Source: CAZCVI01 sp964502145 (lineage in GTDB: Bacteria; Acidobacteriota; Aminicenantia; UBA2199). From it: a stretch of DNA of 64,000 nt. Position 1 is the first letter of the stretch. Each line of letters begins with the position of its first letter. The stretch is from assembly GCA_964502145.1 (NCBI GenBank), contig CAZCVI010000023.1:1-64000 (forward strand), written 5' to 3'. The position numbers and the translations under genes were made by a program. Below the pieces are notes generated by a model, which was not told the origin of the DNA, did no database searches, and saw only the letters and a list, made by a program, of their open reading frames with translations. Below are positions 26,461 to 36,094 of the stretch, one piece after another.

Positions 26461-26836
26461 GCGAGCGCACCTTCCTAAAGCTATTAATATAAGGTGAAAC
26501 CCAGTGTACGCCGAAGCAAACACTGTTGAACTAACCCCCGTCTTCGTTGATTTATTCCCTTACTGCCATTAATAGTGCCATTTTCATCTGTATATGGGAA
26601 TATAGAGCAAATATTTTAAGCAGTCGGGCTTATTTCGATCCAATTTCTCCCCCTCAAAATATAGCCGTTTAAAAAAAGAGAGGGGGTTGAATGAGAGTTT
26701 GCACGATTTAGGGTAAGAAATAAATGTAAAAGAGTATTTCCACTCCCGAATAAAATGTTGATAAGCCGTGAGAGATATGCAGGCATAGAAAACCGCCAGG
26801 AGATAATTGAGGCATGGGATACCCATTGATATCCTG

Positions 26837-27244
26837 TTATGACCGGGATTTAATATTTTCATTGGGTGGGGGGCGGCAATAAAGAAAAATATTTTTTTTA
26901 AAAAAGATATGTCCAAGAGTTCTGAGTTTACCCGCTTTGCAATTGGGGCATATGCGCCAATACTGGGCAATCGGTTTGATAGAGTCAGAATCGGAGTTGT
27001 CTGATCTATAAAAGTTCAATGTGGCAAGTTCCATCCTGAGAGAGGAGTATAGCTTCTTATATGATGGAGAAAAAAAGCCATAAAAACGGACTTTGTGAAA
27101 TCCAGGCGGTAACACATGAAGATTCATATCTTCAATCATCCGCTGCCTTAATGGACTGATCTTTTTCACCAGGTCACAACCGGGGTCCGCTGAAACCCCG
27201 GTAGGCCGGGGTATAGGGGGTGGTGAAAAAAAAATTGTTTTCAT
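26837..27244 (-). pseudogene. IS91-type remnant: integrase N-terminus joined to transposase C-terminus
   Basis: From the ATG at 27244 (GGAG upstream) the frame reads a 135-residue chimera. Residues ~20-43 resemble the start of the tyrosine recombinase that accompanies IS91-family elements (SPLRQRMIEDMNLH). The sequence then switches at a shared LH to the C-terminal part of an IS91 transposase (HVLPPGFHKVRFYGF) and its zinc-binding CPNCKAGKL. The middle of both genes is missing, so the product cannot transpose. It is a scar of an IS91-like insertion. Confidence 0.6.
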
Positions 27245-27599
27245 GGAATTTTCTCCTTTCTTTTTTGGGGGAATTGTGCTATTATTTGATAATCTTTGGG
27301 GACTCTCTTTTGTGTTTTCATAGTCGGAAACTAGAATATACACGAAAGAGAGTTCTTTTTAAAGTGCTTTTTAAAAAATATTGGCGATAAAAAAGGGACC
27401 TCAACGCGACAGCGTTACCGCGGAGCGGTTTAGTTCAAATTTTTTAATTGCGTCAGGACGCGAAATTGTCTTGCATTTTACTCCATGTTGATTTATTATT
27501 ATTTTTTACTTTAATATTTTTTACTTTATTATATTTTGCTTTATTATATTAACATGTACATGAACACATTGAAGGAACAAGACGAAATGGAGAAAAAGA
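27245..27599. other. Gene-free region with structured GC motifs and AT tract
   Basis: A block at about 27403-27470 contains small inverted motifs (AACGCGACAGCGTT, CCGCGGAGCGG, GCGTCAGGACGC). It is followed by repeats of TTTTACTTTATTA (27500-27550) just before the mtnP-like gene. The block may be part of a dispersed element or a leader RNA. I recognise no known riboswitch. Confidence 0.4.
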
Positions 27600-28496
27600 A
27601 TGGTTTATGAAAACATCACGGAACAAGCTGAATTCGGTATTATCGGCGGTAGCGGATTTTACCAGATGAAAGATATCGAAGACTCCCACTATATTGAAAT
27701 GGATACGCCTTATGGGAAACCTTCTGAACGCATTTTAATCGGAAAAATCAAGGGTCACTCCTTTGCGTTTCTCTCGCGCCACGGTATCGGTCACCGCAAG
27801 AACCCCTCGGAAGTGAATTACCGCGCCAACCTGTTCGCCCTCAAACTATTGGGCGTTACGAAGTTGATCTCCGTGGCTGCGGTTGGCTCCCTAAAAGAAG
27901 AAATGAAACCGATGGACCTGGTTATCTGGGACCAATACTATGACAACACCTTTCTACGCGCCAAAACATATTTCGAGGAAGGAATCGTGGCCCATGTGTC
28001 CATGGCTGACCCTACCTGCCCTTGGATGTCGCAAATGGCTTTTAAAAATGCCCAGGAAATGGGACTCACTGTTCATTTGGGCGGAACATTATTTAATATG
28101 GAAGGCCCGCAGTTTTCCAGTCGTGGTGAAAGTTTGGTGTACCGCCAGTGGGGACTCTCCATCATTGGCATGACCCAAGCCCCTGAATGTAAACTGGCCA
28201 GGGAATTGGAAATGTGTTTCCTGCCCCTCTCTTTTGTCACTGATTACGATTGCTGGCACCACGACGAAGAAGCTGTAACCGTGGATAAAGTCATCGAATA
28301 CCTCACGCGTAATGTGGATAACGCTGGCAAATTGGTAACCCATCTCATCGACACCTCCACAGGCCAGAAACCAACTTGCTCTTGCCACGAATCATTGAAA
28401 TTTTCCCTTATCACCAATGCCGATACTATCCCCGAAGCCACTTATCACCGCTTAAAACCAGTCATTGGTAAATATATCAAGTGGGAAAAAAAATAG
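27600..28496 (+). CDS. mtnP: S-methyl-5'-thioadenosine / purine nucleoside phosphorylase
   Basis: This 298-residue protein belongs to the MTAP/PNP family, which splits methylthioadenosine (or a purine nucleoside) with phosphate in nucleoside and methionine salvage. Visible are the phosphate-binding start (IIGGSGFY, residues ~15-22), SRHGIGHRKNPSEVNYRAN (~59-77), the substrate stretch NMEGPQFSSRGES (~165-177) and TDYDCWHHDE (~216-225). The last element, with its Asp-Tyr-Asp, favours methylthioadenosine. GGAG lies eight bases before the ATG. It is followed after 13 bases by butyrate kinase, so both are probably one transcript. Confidence 0.88.
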   Translation: MVYENITEQAEFGIIGGSGFYQMKDIEDSHYIEMDTPYGKPSERILIGKIKGHSFAFLSRHGIGHRKNPSEVNYRANLFALKLLGVTKLISVAAVGSLKEEMKPMDLVIWDQYYDNTFLRAKTYFEEGIVAHVSMADPTCPWMSQMAFKNAQEMGLTVHLGGTLFNMEGPQFSSRGESLVYRQWGLSIIGMTQAPECKLARELEMCFLPLSFVTDYDCWHHDEEAVTVDKVIEYLTRNVDNAGKLVTHLIDTSTGQKPTCSCHESLKFSLITNADTIPEATYHRLKPVIGKYIKWEKK

Positions 28497-28509
28497 GAGA
28501 GGAGAAACA

Positions 28510-29583
28510 ATGATACAACGTCCTATATTGGTTATTAATACAGGTAACACCTCCACTAAAGTCGCCCTTTTTGATTCTTATCATCCCCTATGTGTCGAAT
28601 CGCTCCGGCACAGCGATGAAGAGCTGGCGCAGTTCAAGGATATCAACAGCCAGGAGCAGTTCAGGGAACAGTTGATTCAACAATGGTTGGAAGCCAAACG
28701 GCCCCTTCTTGAAGGCAGGCCTTTAGTCGCAGTGGCCGCACGTGGTGGTTTATTGCGTCCCCTGGAATCTGGGACTTATCTGGTCAATGAAAAAATGTTG
28801 CACGATTTGCGCGAGGGGAAACGCGGTATGCACGCGTCCCATCTTTCCGCGCAAGCTGGTTTTGGCATTGCCACCAAGATCGGTGTGCCCTGTTATATCG
28901 TGGACCCGATTTCCGTGGATGAATATGAACCCATCGCCCGTCTCAGCGGCCACAAGTTGTTTGAACGAGTAGCCCTCTCCCATGCCCTCAATATGAAAGC
29001 CGTGGCCAAACGATACGCCCGGGAAAAAGGCGTGAATTATAATAAGATCACCCTGATTGTGGTGCATCTTGGAAGCGGGATATCGGTCAGTATTCACAAG
29101 GATGGCCGTATGATCGACGGGATTAATTCCAGCGAAGAAGGGCCTTTCTCTCCTGATCGGTCCGGTAGCTTGCCCAGTCTTCAAGTGGCGCGGTACTGCC
29201 TAGAAAACAAGCTTGAATACAAGCAGTTTAGCAAAATGATTTTTGGCGATGGTGGTCTTTATTCTTATTTGAATACCAAGGAATTTCTCAAAGCCATTGA
29301 AATGTACAATAGCGGCAACCCGGAAGCGATTACCGTGGTCAACGCTATGGCCTATCAGGTTGCCAAAGAAATCGGCGCTATGGCCACAGTCAATGATGGC
29401 CACGTCGATGATATATTGATTACCGGGGGTATGGCCTACTCCACTTTTTTTGTTGATTTGATCAAAAAACGGGTGGCCTTTATTGCACCGGTATTGATCT
29501 ACCCCGGTGAGGATGAAATGGAAGCCCTGGCTGAAGGTATTTGCAGGGTTTTAGATCACGAGGAAGAGGCCAAACTATACTAA
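28510..29583 (+). CDS. buk: Butyrate kinase
   Basis: This 357-residue acetokinase-family enzyme makes ATP from butyryl phosphate, or runs in reverse. Signatures are NTGNTSTKVALF (residues ~8-19), the conserved VVHLGSGISVSIHKDGRMID (~185-204) and DDILITGGMAYS (~297-308). The start at 28510 is set by GAGAGGAG eight bases upstream; the frame is open further back inside mtnP. No phosphotransbutyrylase is adjacent. Branched-chain fatty acid kinase activity is an alternative, since the two cannot be separated by eye. Confidence 0.9.
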   Translation: MIQRPILVINTGNTSTKVALFDSYHPLCVESLRHSDEELAQFKDINSQEQFREQLIQQWLEAKRPLLEGRPLVAVAARGGLLRPLESGTYLVNEKMLHDLREGKRGMHASHLSAQAGFGIATKIGVPCYIVDPISVDEYEPIARLSGHKLFERVALSHALNMKAVAKRYAREKGVNYNKITLIVVHLGSGISVSIHKDGRMIDGINSSEEGPFSPDRSGSLPSLQVARYCLENKLEYKQFSKMIFGDGGLYSYLNTKEFLKAIEMYNSGNPEAITVVNAMAYQVAKEIGAMATVNDGHVDDILITGGMAYSTFFVDLIKKRVAFIAPVLIYPGEDEMEALAEGICRVLDHEEEAKLY

Positions 29584-29587
29584 GCCC

Positions 29588-30160
29588 ATGGCACCAATTA
29601 ACCCAGAACAAGAAAGTATCGAAATGCAACTGGAGGATATCAGTCAGCGAATCGAAAGCTTAAAAGTCGAGTTCAATCTGTACTTTTCAGGAGAGTTACG
29701 TGTCCCCCCGGAAAAAGAAAGAGTCACCGTAGAAAAAAAGATGCGCAATCTGGTTTATTCGGGCAAAAAAAACGCCCGTGTCAGCCTGCTGGTTCAAAAT
29801 GTGTCTTCGCGATTCTCCCTGTATAATAATATGTGGTTGAAACGGCTGAATGAAATCGAAACCGGGGTGGCACCGATTCAAAAAAAGAGGGTGGCATCCA
29901 TGATGAATGACCCGGTTAAACCCAAACCACCAGCTCCCGGTGTCATCGTCGGGGTGAGTCTTAACAGCGAGGACTCCTTTGAATCCTTGTATAACAGTTA
30001 TGCCCAACTCATCGCTAAAAAAGAGTCCACGCCCCAGGAAAAAGATAAGGTGATCAATTCCATCAAATCAAAAATGATCAGCTCCAATGTTATTGATGCC
30101 AAAGTGAATCTTTCCATAGTGGATGGAAAATTAAAAATCAAATTGAAAAGTGTATTCTAA
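29588..30160 (+). CDS. Uncharacterised 190-residue protein (MXAN_5187-like?)
   Basis: This soluble protein starts four bases after the butyrate kinase stop. The N-terminal ~85 residues (ELRVPPEKERVTVEKKMRNL, FSLYNNMWLKRLNEIETG) resemble a small helical domain seen at the C-terminus of myxobacterial MXAN_5187-type proteins. A Pro-rich linker (~108-118) leads to a second helical segment (~125-165) and a short basic beta end. The resemblance is from memory and tentative. It is the last gene of the mtnP-buk operon. Function unknown. Confidence 0.6.
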   Translation: MAPINPEQESIEMQLEDISQRIESLKVEFNLYFSGELRVPPEKERVTVEKKMRNLVYSGKKNARVSLLVQNVSSRFSLYNNMWLKRLNEIETGVAPIQKKRVASMMNDPVKPKPPAPGVIVGVSLNSEDSFESLYNSYAQLIAKKESTPQEKDKVINSIKSKMISSNVIDAKVNLSIVDGKLKIKLKSVF

Positions 30161-30245
30161 CCCCGCGCCCAATCGCAGTGCATAAAAACATTTTTCAAAT
30201 AAAAAACCTGCCCCTCGGATTTCACGACTGAACACGAATTAAAGA

Positions 30246-31268
30246 CTTTAGGAGCAGTTACGAAACAACCTGATCATTTTCGATGTTGTTTGGGAAAATT
30301 AGCCAAGAGGCAGCAGTCTAGCCCACGTCATCGTGGGCAGTAAAAGAATGGTATAAAAGGATCTGATGGTTGAGTCTATCCTTCAAATCAACCAAAATTC
30401 GAGAAACAAGAAGACCTTGCATTGTTTCGCCACGTTAAGAATTTTCATGTGATGTGGTTATCGTAATTATGAGCTGCTCAAATATCCGGTTGATCTTCGC
30501 CATCCGCGCTAGTCATGAATCAGCCTGGCCCAAACCCTCATTTTTGGCCCTTTTTGCTCACTATAGAGCAACAAATCACCAGCCATCACACTATTTGGCG
30601 AAAAACTGCCGTCATAGGTCATTGATTGCCTAAAAATAGTCTCGTATCATTCAAAATTGTGCTCAATGACCAAAATGAACTAATTTTTCTGAAAATAAGC
30701 CAATTTCCCAGATAAAAAGCCATCCATTGACCAAAAACCGTCATCAGAGTCCCAAAAACTCCTCGCATGACCTCAAACTGTCAATGGTGCAGAAAATTAC
30801 TCAATTCATTGAGAAAATTACTGTTATGTTCGAGAAATTTTCTTTAATATTACAGTAATTTTCTATTATATTTGAGAAAATTACTTGAATCATAAAGAAA
30901 ATTACTGAATCATTCGAGCTATTTCTTCATGATTTGAGAAAATTACTGCAACTATGGCGCTATATCGTCATGGATGACGTGATGGCTGAAAATGTCTCGT
31001 TTTTTTGTCATAGATGACATGAATAGGTCAATTTATCACCGTTATTACTGGCGAATTAAGAAATTCCCGAAATCGTGACCTTCCTACGACAAAATTGCAG
31101 AACAATATTCAACGATTTGACTCTATCGGTTAAAGATCACGTTATTCATGCTCTTGCGACCCACGAGTGGCAATGGTCGGCTCCAAGCTGAAACCATGCT
31201 CCAAGTGGACGAATTTTCTTCCAAACAACATCGAAAATGATCAGGTTATTTCGTAACCGCTCCTAAAG
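30246..31268. mobile_element. 1.0-kb element with ~50-bp terminal inverted repeats, no transposase
   Basis: The ends 30246-30300 and 31214-31268 are inverted copies of one another with few differences (CTTTAGGAGCRGTTACGAAA, then CCTGATCATTTTCGATGTTG). The interior has no credible open frame. It carries many direct and inverted copies of GAGAAAATTACTG (30785-30955) and of CATTGACCAAAA-like words. It is best explained as a non-autonomous transposon (large MITE) or an IS that lost its transposase. A third, solitary end is at 36303-36350. Confidence 0.75.
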
Positions 31269-31470
31269 GGCGTTTATTCCCAATACATTCGCACCAATTT
31301 GTGTGCAGTCGTATTCATTATTGGGCCAATCTTTTTTTTTCTATTTAAAATCTTTTTTCAAAATGCTACAATGACCGTATGAATAATACCGGAATTATTT
31401 GTACACATTGGCTGTTCTTGGCTGTTCTATATGACCCCGCAATTTCGCCCAAGCACTGAAATTGAGGTGA

Positions 31471-33045
31471 ATGCCTGATATGGAAAAAGATTGCATCTTG
31501 ATCGTGGAGGACGAACAGATCGTGGCCTTGGACTTGCAAGAAAGTCTTAAGAAGCTGGGATACAATGTGCCTGCCACGGCTGATTGCGGGGAAAAGGTGC
31601 TGGCACTGGTGCGTCTCCATTCTCCTGACATCATCTTGATGGATGTGATGCTAAAAGGGGAAATGACGGGCATTGATACAGCCTACGTCATTCACAAGGA
31701 ATTCGATATCCCGATCGTGTACCTCACCGCTTTCAGCGATGATCACACCATTGCTGCGGCTAAAGCGACGGGACCCTATAGTTTTATTATAAAACCAGTG
31801 GATACCAAGGAGTTAAAAACAACCCTTGAAGTCTCGCTCTTCAAGTTCCGCATGGAAAAGAAACTAAAAGCAAGCGAAGAACGATTCCGGGAAATTTTCG
31901 AGCAAAACTTCGACGCGATTATCCTGTTTAAACTACCGGAGTTCTTGGTCATCGATGTTAATCCAGCAGCGGTAAATGTATTTGGCTTTTCACGTGCGGA
32001 ACTGATGGCTAATTTCCAATTGATATTTGAGAACCGGGACATTTACAGTTTATTTAAACGTGAAATTTGCAAACGGGACAAAAACCGGGGCGGGGTGTTC
32101 CTGGACCGCTGTCGCCTACGCACGCGTAGCAACGGGGAAATCATCTGCGCGATTAAAGCGAATATCATTAAAATCCAAGACAGCAATGTATTGTACTGCA
32201 CTTTTCATGATATCACGGAGTCCATTCACATCGAAAACGAGTCACGCCAATTACACGCCCGCCTGATCCAGGCGAATAAAATGACGGCCCTGGGCACACT
32301 GGCTTCGGGCATTGCGCATGAAATTAATAACCCGAATAACTATATCATGTCCAATACACAGATTGTCCAACAAATATGGCCGGACACGGTGCGAGTCTTA
32401 CAACAATACGTGGGGGAACAAGCAGAATTCTCGCTGGGTGGCTTGAGCTTCACGGAGGTGCGGGAAATCGTGCCCCAATTGCTGCAAGCCACCCTGGAAG
32501 GCTCGCGCCGCATTAAAAATATCACGGAAAATCTAAAAGAATTTTCCAAACCCAAGGAAGAAATTCCCGCCGGCAGGGTTCATATCAACGAGGTGCTTGA
32601 TTTTTCAATTGCGATGCTGAGCAATGAGATCAAAAGGTACACGGATTCCTTTACCTTCAAACCAGGCGAGAGGATTCCTCCTTTTGCAGGCAATTCGCAA
32701 CAAATCGAACAGGTGGTGGTCAATTTAATTCAGAATGCACTGCACGCGCTACCCAATCGTGGGTGTGGAGTGCAGGTAGCCACTGCGGTGGATGAACACC
32801 AACGCTGGATCATTGCCACGGTTCGCGACGAGGGGGTGGGGATGCACAAGAGTGTTGTCGAACGGATCACGGACCCTTTTTTTACAACAAAACAAGATCG
32901 CGGGGGCACGGGGCTGGGACTTTATGTCTCTTACGCGATTGTTAAAAAACACGGGGGTATATTGGACTTTGATTCTTCCCCAGGTTGCGGCACCACAGCG
33001 ATCATCAAATTCCCTATCCCGGCCAATGCGATGGAGGAGAGCTAA
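31471..33045 (+). CDS. Histidine kinase with N-terminal receiver (REC-PAS-HK)
   Basis: This 524-residue cytoplasmic kinase begins with a receiver domain (residues ~5-125: IVEDEQIVALD, phospho-Asp in IILMDVMLKGEMTG, Lys in FIIKPVD). A PAS domain follows (~135-255, ERFREIFEQNFDAIILFKL). The dimerisation/phospho-acceptor helix has ALGTLASGIAHEINNPNNY (His ~282), and the HATPase has NLIQNALHALPNRG, DEGVGMHKSV and GGTGLGLYVSYAI. GAGGTG precedes the ATG. The NtrC-type regulator gene starts three bases after its stop, so the two form a two-component pair. The order of domains suggests it also receives a phosphate from another kinase. Confidence 0.9.
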   Translation: MPDMEKDCILIVEDEQIVALDLQESLKKLGYNVPATADCGEKVLALVRLHSPDIILMDVMLKGEMTGIDTAYVIHKEFDIPIVYLTAFSDDHTIAAAKATGPYSFIIKPVDTKELKTTLEVSLFKFRMEKKLKASEERFREIFEQNFDAIILFKLPEFLVIDVNPAAVNVFGFSRAELMANFQLIFENRDIYSLFKREICKRDKNRGGVFLDRCRLRTRSNGEIICAIKANIIKIQDSNVLYCTFHDITESIHIENESRQLHARLIQANKMTALGTLASGIAHEINNPNNYIMSNTQIVQQIWPDTVRVLQQYVGEQAEFSLGGLSFTEVREIVPQLLQATLEGSRRIKNITENLKEFSKPKEEIPAGRVHINEVLDFSIAMLSNEIKRYTDSFTFKPGERIPPFAGNSQQIEQVVVNLIQNALHALPNRGCGVQVATAVDEHQRWIIATVRDEGVGMHKSVVERITDPFFTTKQDRGGTGLGLYVSYAIVKKHGGILDFDSSPGCGTTAIIKFPIPANAMEES

Positions 33046-33048
33046 CTC

Positions 33049-34494
33049 ATGGATGCTAACTTCCCGGTAACAGATTATACCGATTATACCGATTATATCA
33101 TGCTGGTAGATGATGAACCACACATCCTGCTCAGTTTCAGCGTGATGCTGAAAAGCAGTGGTTTTAACCATGTGGTCACCATCCAAGATAGTCGCCAAGT
33201 GATACCGTTTCTCCGCGAACATCCTGTTACATTAGTCGTGTTGGACTTGGCCATGCCCTTTGTGACGGGTCAGGATGTGCTTGTAGAAATACAGATAGAG
33301 TTCCCGCAAATCCCGGTTATTATCATTACCGCGACCAATGAGATAGATACCGCAGTGGAGTGCATGCGTTATGGTGCGGTTGATTACCTGATGAAACCCG
33401 TGGAAAAAGAACGATTCCTATCGAGTATCCGCCGCGTATTGGAACTCCGCCATTTGAAAAAAGAGGTTTCCACGCTGAGTAAATATATCCTGAGCGACGA
33501 ACTGGTCCATCCTGAACATTTTACGGACATCATTACGAAGAGTAAAAAAATGTTTGCCATTTTTAAATATATTGAGGCTATTTCGGATTCCCTTCATCCG
33601 GTGTTAATTACGGGTGAGACTGGGGTAGGTAAAGAGTTGATTGCGCACGCATTGCATCGGGCCAGCGGTGCGATAGGGGAATTTGTAGCGGTGAATGCAG
33701 CGGGTGTGGATGATTCTGTTTTTTCCGATACCCTTTTTGGGCACAAAAAAGGGGCGTTCACGGATGCGGCTACTGCCCGGGATGGTTTTATCGCACGTTC
33801 CGCCAGGGGCACGCTTTTTCTTGACGAGATCGGTGATTTGTGTTTGGCTTCCCAGGTAAAATTGCTGCGTCTGATCCAAGAACACGAGTACTATCCCCTG
33901 GGTTCGGATATTCCTAAAAAAACCGATGCCCGGATCATTGTATCTACCAATTGCAATCTGGAAGAATTGATGGTTCGCCAGCAGTTTCGCAAGGATTTGT
34001 ACTTTCGGCTTTGTTCGCATCACATCCATTTGCCACCGTTGCGGGAGCGAACGGAAGATATCCCGGTGTTGTTGGATTATTTTATGGCGGGGGCTGCCCA
34101 AGCTCTGAATAAAACGCCGCCATTAATGCCGGAACAATTGGTTTTAATGTTGCAGGATTACTCCTTTCCGGGTAATGTGCGTCAATTGCAATCGTTGGTT
34201 CACGATGCCATGTCCCTTTATACTGAAGGACCTTTGCCGCTGTCTCCTTTTGAAAAAATCCTGCCCACAGGACCAATGGTCCGGGAGAGCAATGGGGATC
34301 ATTCTGCTGCTCCTCGGCAACACGGGAACTTGGAAGATATTTTCGGTCGGTTTCCCACGTTGAAGGATATGGAACGCTATCTTACGGACGAAGCTTTAAA
34401 ACGCGCGGCTGGGAATCAAGGATTGGCCGCGACATTGTTAGGTATCACACGGCAAGCACTCAATAAACGCCTCAAGCGTAAAAAAGAGGCGTAA
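33049..34494 (+). CDS. NtrC-type sigma-54 activator with GAFTDA variant
   Basis: This 481-residue response regulator has a receiver (~15-130, LVDDEPHILLSF, Asp in VVLDLAMPF, Lys in LMKPVEKE), an AAA+ core (~160-395) and a C-terminal Fis-type helix-turn-helix (ATLLGITRQALNKRLKR). The AAA+ core has Walker A GETGVGKE, Walker B GTLFLDEIGD and the arginine region LYFRLC. The sigma-54-contacting loop reads GAFTDA instead of GAFTGA, so its ability to activate sigma-54 promoters may be altered. The N-terminus contains a DYTDYTDY microrepeat. GGAGGAG lies inside the end of the kinase gene, coupling the two. Confidence 0.9.
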   Translation: MDANFPVTDYTDYTDYIMLVDDEPHILLSFSVMLKSSGFNHVVTIQDSRQVIPFLREHPVTLVVLDLAMPFVTGQDVLVEIQIEFPQIPVIIITATNEIDTAVECMRYGAVDYLMKPVEKERFLSSIRRVLELRHLKKEVSTLSKYILSDELVHPEHFTDIITKSKKMFAIFKYIEAISDSLHPVLITGETGVGKELIAHALHRASGAIGEFVAVNAAGVDDSVFSDTLFGHKKGAFTDAATARDGFIARSARGTLFLDEIGDLCLASQVKLLRLIQEHEYYPLGSDIPKKTDARIIVSTNCNLEELMVRQQFRKDLYFRLCSHHIHLPPLRERTEDIPVLLDYFMAGAAQALNKTPPLMPEQLVLMLQDYSFPGNVRQLQSLVHDAMSLYTEGPLPLSPFEKILPTGPMVRESNGDHSAAPRQHGNLEDIFGRFPTLKDMERYLTDEALKRAAGNQGLAATLLGITRQALNKRLKRKKEA

Positions 34495-34557
34495 AGAACC
34501 ACATGAAACAACTATTTATCTTTTTTAAACTAAAGAGCTTATGAAACGGAGGTATCA

Positions 34558-35649
34558 ATGAATAAATTAATCGCTGTATTAATACTAGTGTTGTCTGGCA
34601 TGCTGGGTGGTTTTCTATGGGCGGCTGAAGAGGGCCCACGTACCCTGAACAAAGAAGAGGCGGGTAGATTTGCCCAAATGGCCATGCGCTGCATTTCGCA
34701 AGAATACCCCAATAAAATGGATCATGTGATGAACAATGAAAAAGAGGTGCTCCCCCCGCAAATCCTCCATCCTGCTTTTTATGGTTGTTTTGACTGGCAC
34801 AGTTCTGTTCATGGCCACTGGTTACTGGTTCGGCTGTTAAAACTATTCCCCGATCTGCCGGATGCAGCCAACATTCGTGCGGCACTGAACCGCAACCTGA
34901 CAGTAGCCAATCTCCGCCAAGAAGTGGCTTACCTGGACAGAAAAGAGAGTGGCTCTTTTGAACGAACCTACGGCTGGGCCTGGTTGCTTAAACTGGCAGA
35001 GGAACTAAATGGCTGGCAAGATGTGGATGGCAAAATATGGCTGCAAAACATCACGCCCCTGGCCGAAGCTTTTGCGAAACGATACATGGAATTCCTACCC
35101 AAACAAGTTTATGCGATTCGTACTGGCGTTCATGCCAACACCGCTTTTGGCCTTGCTTTTGCTCTGGACTATGCCCGCACTAGCAATAATAAAGCCATGG
35201 AAGAGTTGCTGGTGTCACGTAGTTACCACTATTATTATAATAATACCAACTGCCCCGCTAACTATGAGCCCGGCGGTGAAGATTTTTTCTCCCCGTGTCT
35301 GATGGAAGCATGGCTGATGTTGCGTATCTTAAAACCAGTCGATTTTACCCGTTGGTTCCATGAGTTTTTACCCCAGATTCAGGAAGGAAAACCAGCCAGT
35401 TTGATAGAACCGGCCATGGTCACTGACCGCACGGACGGCAAATTGGTTCACCTGGACGGTCTCAACCTCAGCCGTGCGTGGTGTATGAAACAAATCGCCG
35501 CAGCCTTGCCCAAAGACGATGCAGCAGTTCCAGCGCTTCTAAAAGCGTCACAGCAACACGCGACTGACGCGTTAAGTAATATTCACAGTGGCGATTATGC
35601 CGGTGAACACTGGCTCGCTTCTTTCGCCGTGTACCTCCTGACTTATTAA
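34558..35649 (+). CDS. Exported DUF2891 family protein
   Basis: This 363-residue protein has a signal peptide (residues 1-22, cleavage near LWAAE). A DUF2891-type helical domain follows, with HPAFYGCFDWHSSVHGHWLL (~80-99), SFERTYGWAWLLKLAEEL and a C-terminal HLDGLNLSRAWCMK. The family's helical-barrel shape and conserved His/Asp/Trp residues recall glycoside-processing proteins, but the activity is unknown. GGAGG precedes the ATG by five bases. It follows the two-component pair at 63 bases and may be one of its targets or co-transcribed with it. Confidence 0.8.
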   Translation: MNKLIAVLILVLSGMLGGFLWAAEEGPRTLNKEEAGRFAQMAMRCISQEYPNKMDHVMNNEKEVLPPQILHPAFYGCFDWHSSVHGHWLLVRLLKLFPDLPDAANIRAALNRNLTVANLRQEVAYLDRKESGSFERTYGWAWLLKLAEELNGWQDVDGKIWLQNITPLAEAFAKRYMEFLPKQVYAIRTGVHANTAFGLAFALDYARTSNNKAMEELLVSRSYHYYYNNTNCPANYEPGGEDFFSPCLMEAWLMLRILKPVDFTRWFHEFLPQIQEGKPASLIEPAMVTDRTDGKLVHLDGLNLSRAWCMKQIAAALPKDDAAVPALLKASQQHATDALSNIHSGDYAGEHWLASFAVYLLTY

Positions 35650-35760
35650 GAATCATGAGCTTGTCCCCGAACAATTCAATGGCTTTTCCCTCTCCTGAAT
35701 CCACCGCATGAATGTTAAAACCTCATGGGATAAGAATACCACGCCGAAGAAAAAGATTTG

Positions 35761-35847
35761 CCCACGAATTACACGAATTATCACGAATATCCGCGAAAAA
35801 AGATTTTATTTATCTTTTAATTCGTGTAAATTCGGGAAATTCGTGGG
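35761..35847. repeat. Palindromic CCCACGAATT ... AATTCGTGGG repeat
   Basis: An 87-bp element has inverted 10-bp ends and internal ACACGAATTA/AATTCGTGT arms. It is related to 12168-12245. It sits downstream of the DUF2891 gene, where it may also end transcripts. Confidence 0.7.
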
Positions 35848-35919
35848 GGTCTTTTCTTAAATCCGCTCTGATTGTAGTCCCATAGCCTATAACCTGAACA
35901 GTTACAAAATCTATTTCAT

Positions 35920-36081
35920 TTAAGCGAGTTCTTTTTTCACTCGCTCGGCATTGTCTATCACATATGCCTCAAAAAAGGACAGTACCGCAAATTTGAATAT
36001 TTCTAATTGGTCAATTAGCTGGATTAATTGTTTGACTGATTCATGCTTCAAACATGGCTGTGCGGACTGAGAGAAAGCCAT
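35920..36081 (-). CDS. Small 53-residue partner of the HTH gene
   Basis: A short open frame begins at the ATG at 36081, 13 bases after the stop of the small HTH gene, with AGGAGATG just upstream. The product (QLIDQLEIFKFAVLSFFEAY is its core) is amphipathic and ends KKELA. It is not recognised. The arrangement, a small regulator followed by a very small gene, recalls toxin-antitoxin or phage-control pairs, but no toxin fold is visible. It is too short for confident gene calling. Confidence 0.4.
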   Translation of the reverse strand: MAFSQSAQPCLKHESVKQLIQLIDQLEIFKFAVLSFFEAYVIDNAERVKKELA

Positions 36082-36094
36082 TCGGCATCATCTC

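Noticed and set aside
26584..26970. 128-codon leftward open frame overlapping the IS91 remnant
   Set aside because: It overlaps the transposase C-terminal frame, which has recognisable motifs, and has no start signal of its own.
27245..27599. Possible riboswitch before the mtnP-like gene
   Set aside because: The GC-rich inverted words are short and do not match a riboswitch core that I know; they look more like part of a dispersed repeat.
34472..34885. Leftward open frame over the start of the DUF2891 gene
   Set aside because: The rightward gene has a signal peptide, a ribosome binding site and family motifs; the reverse frame has none.
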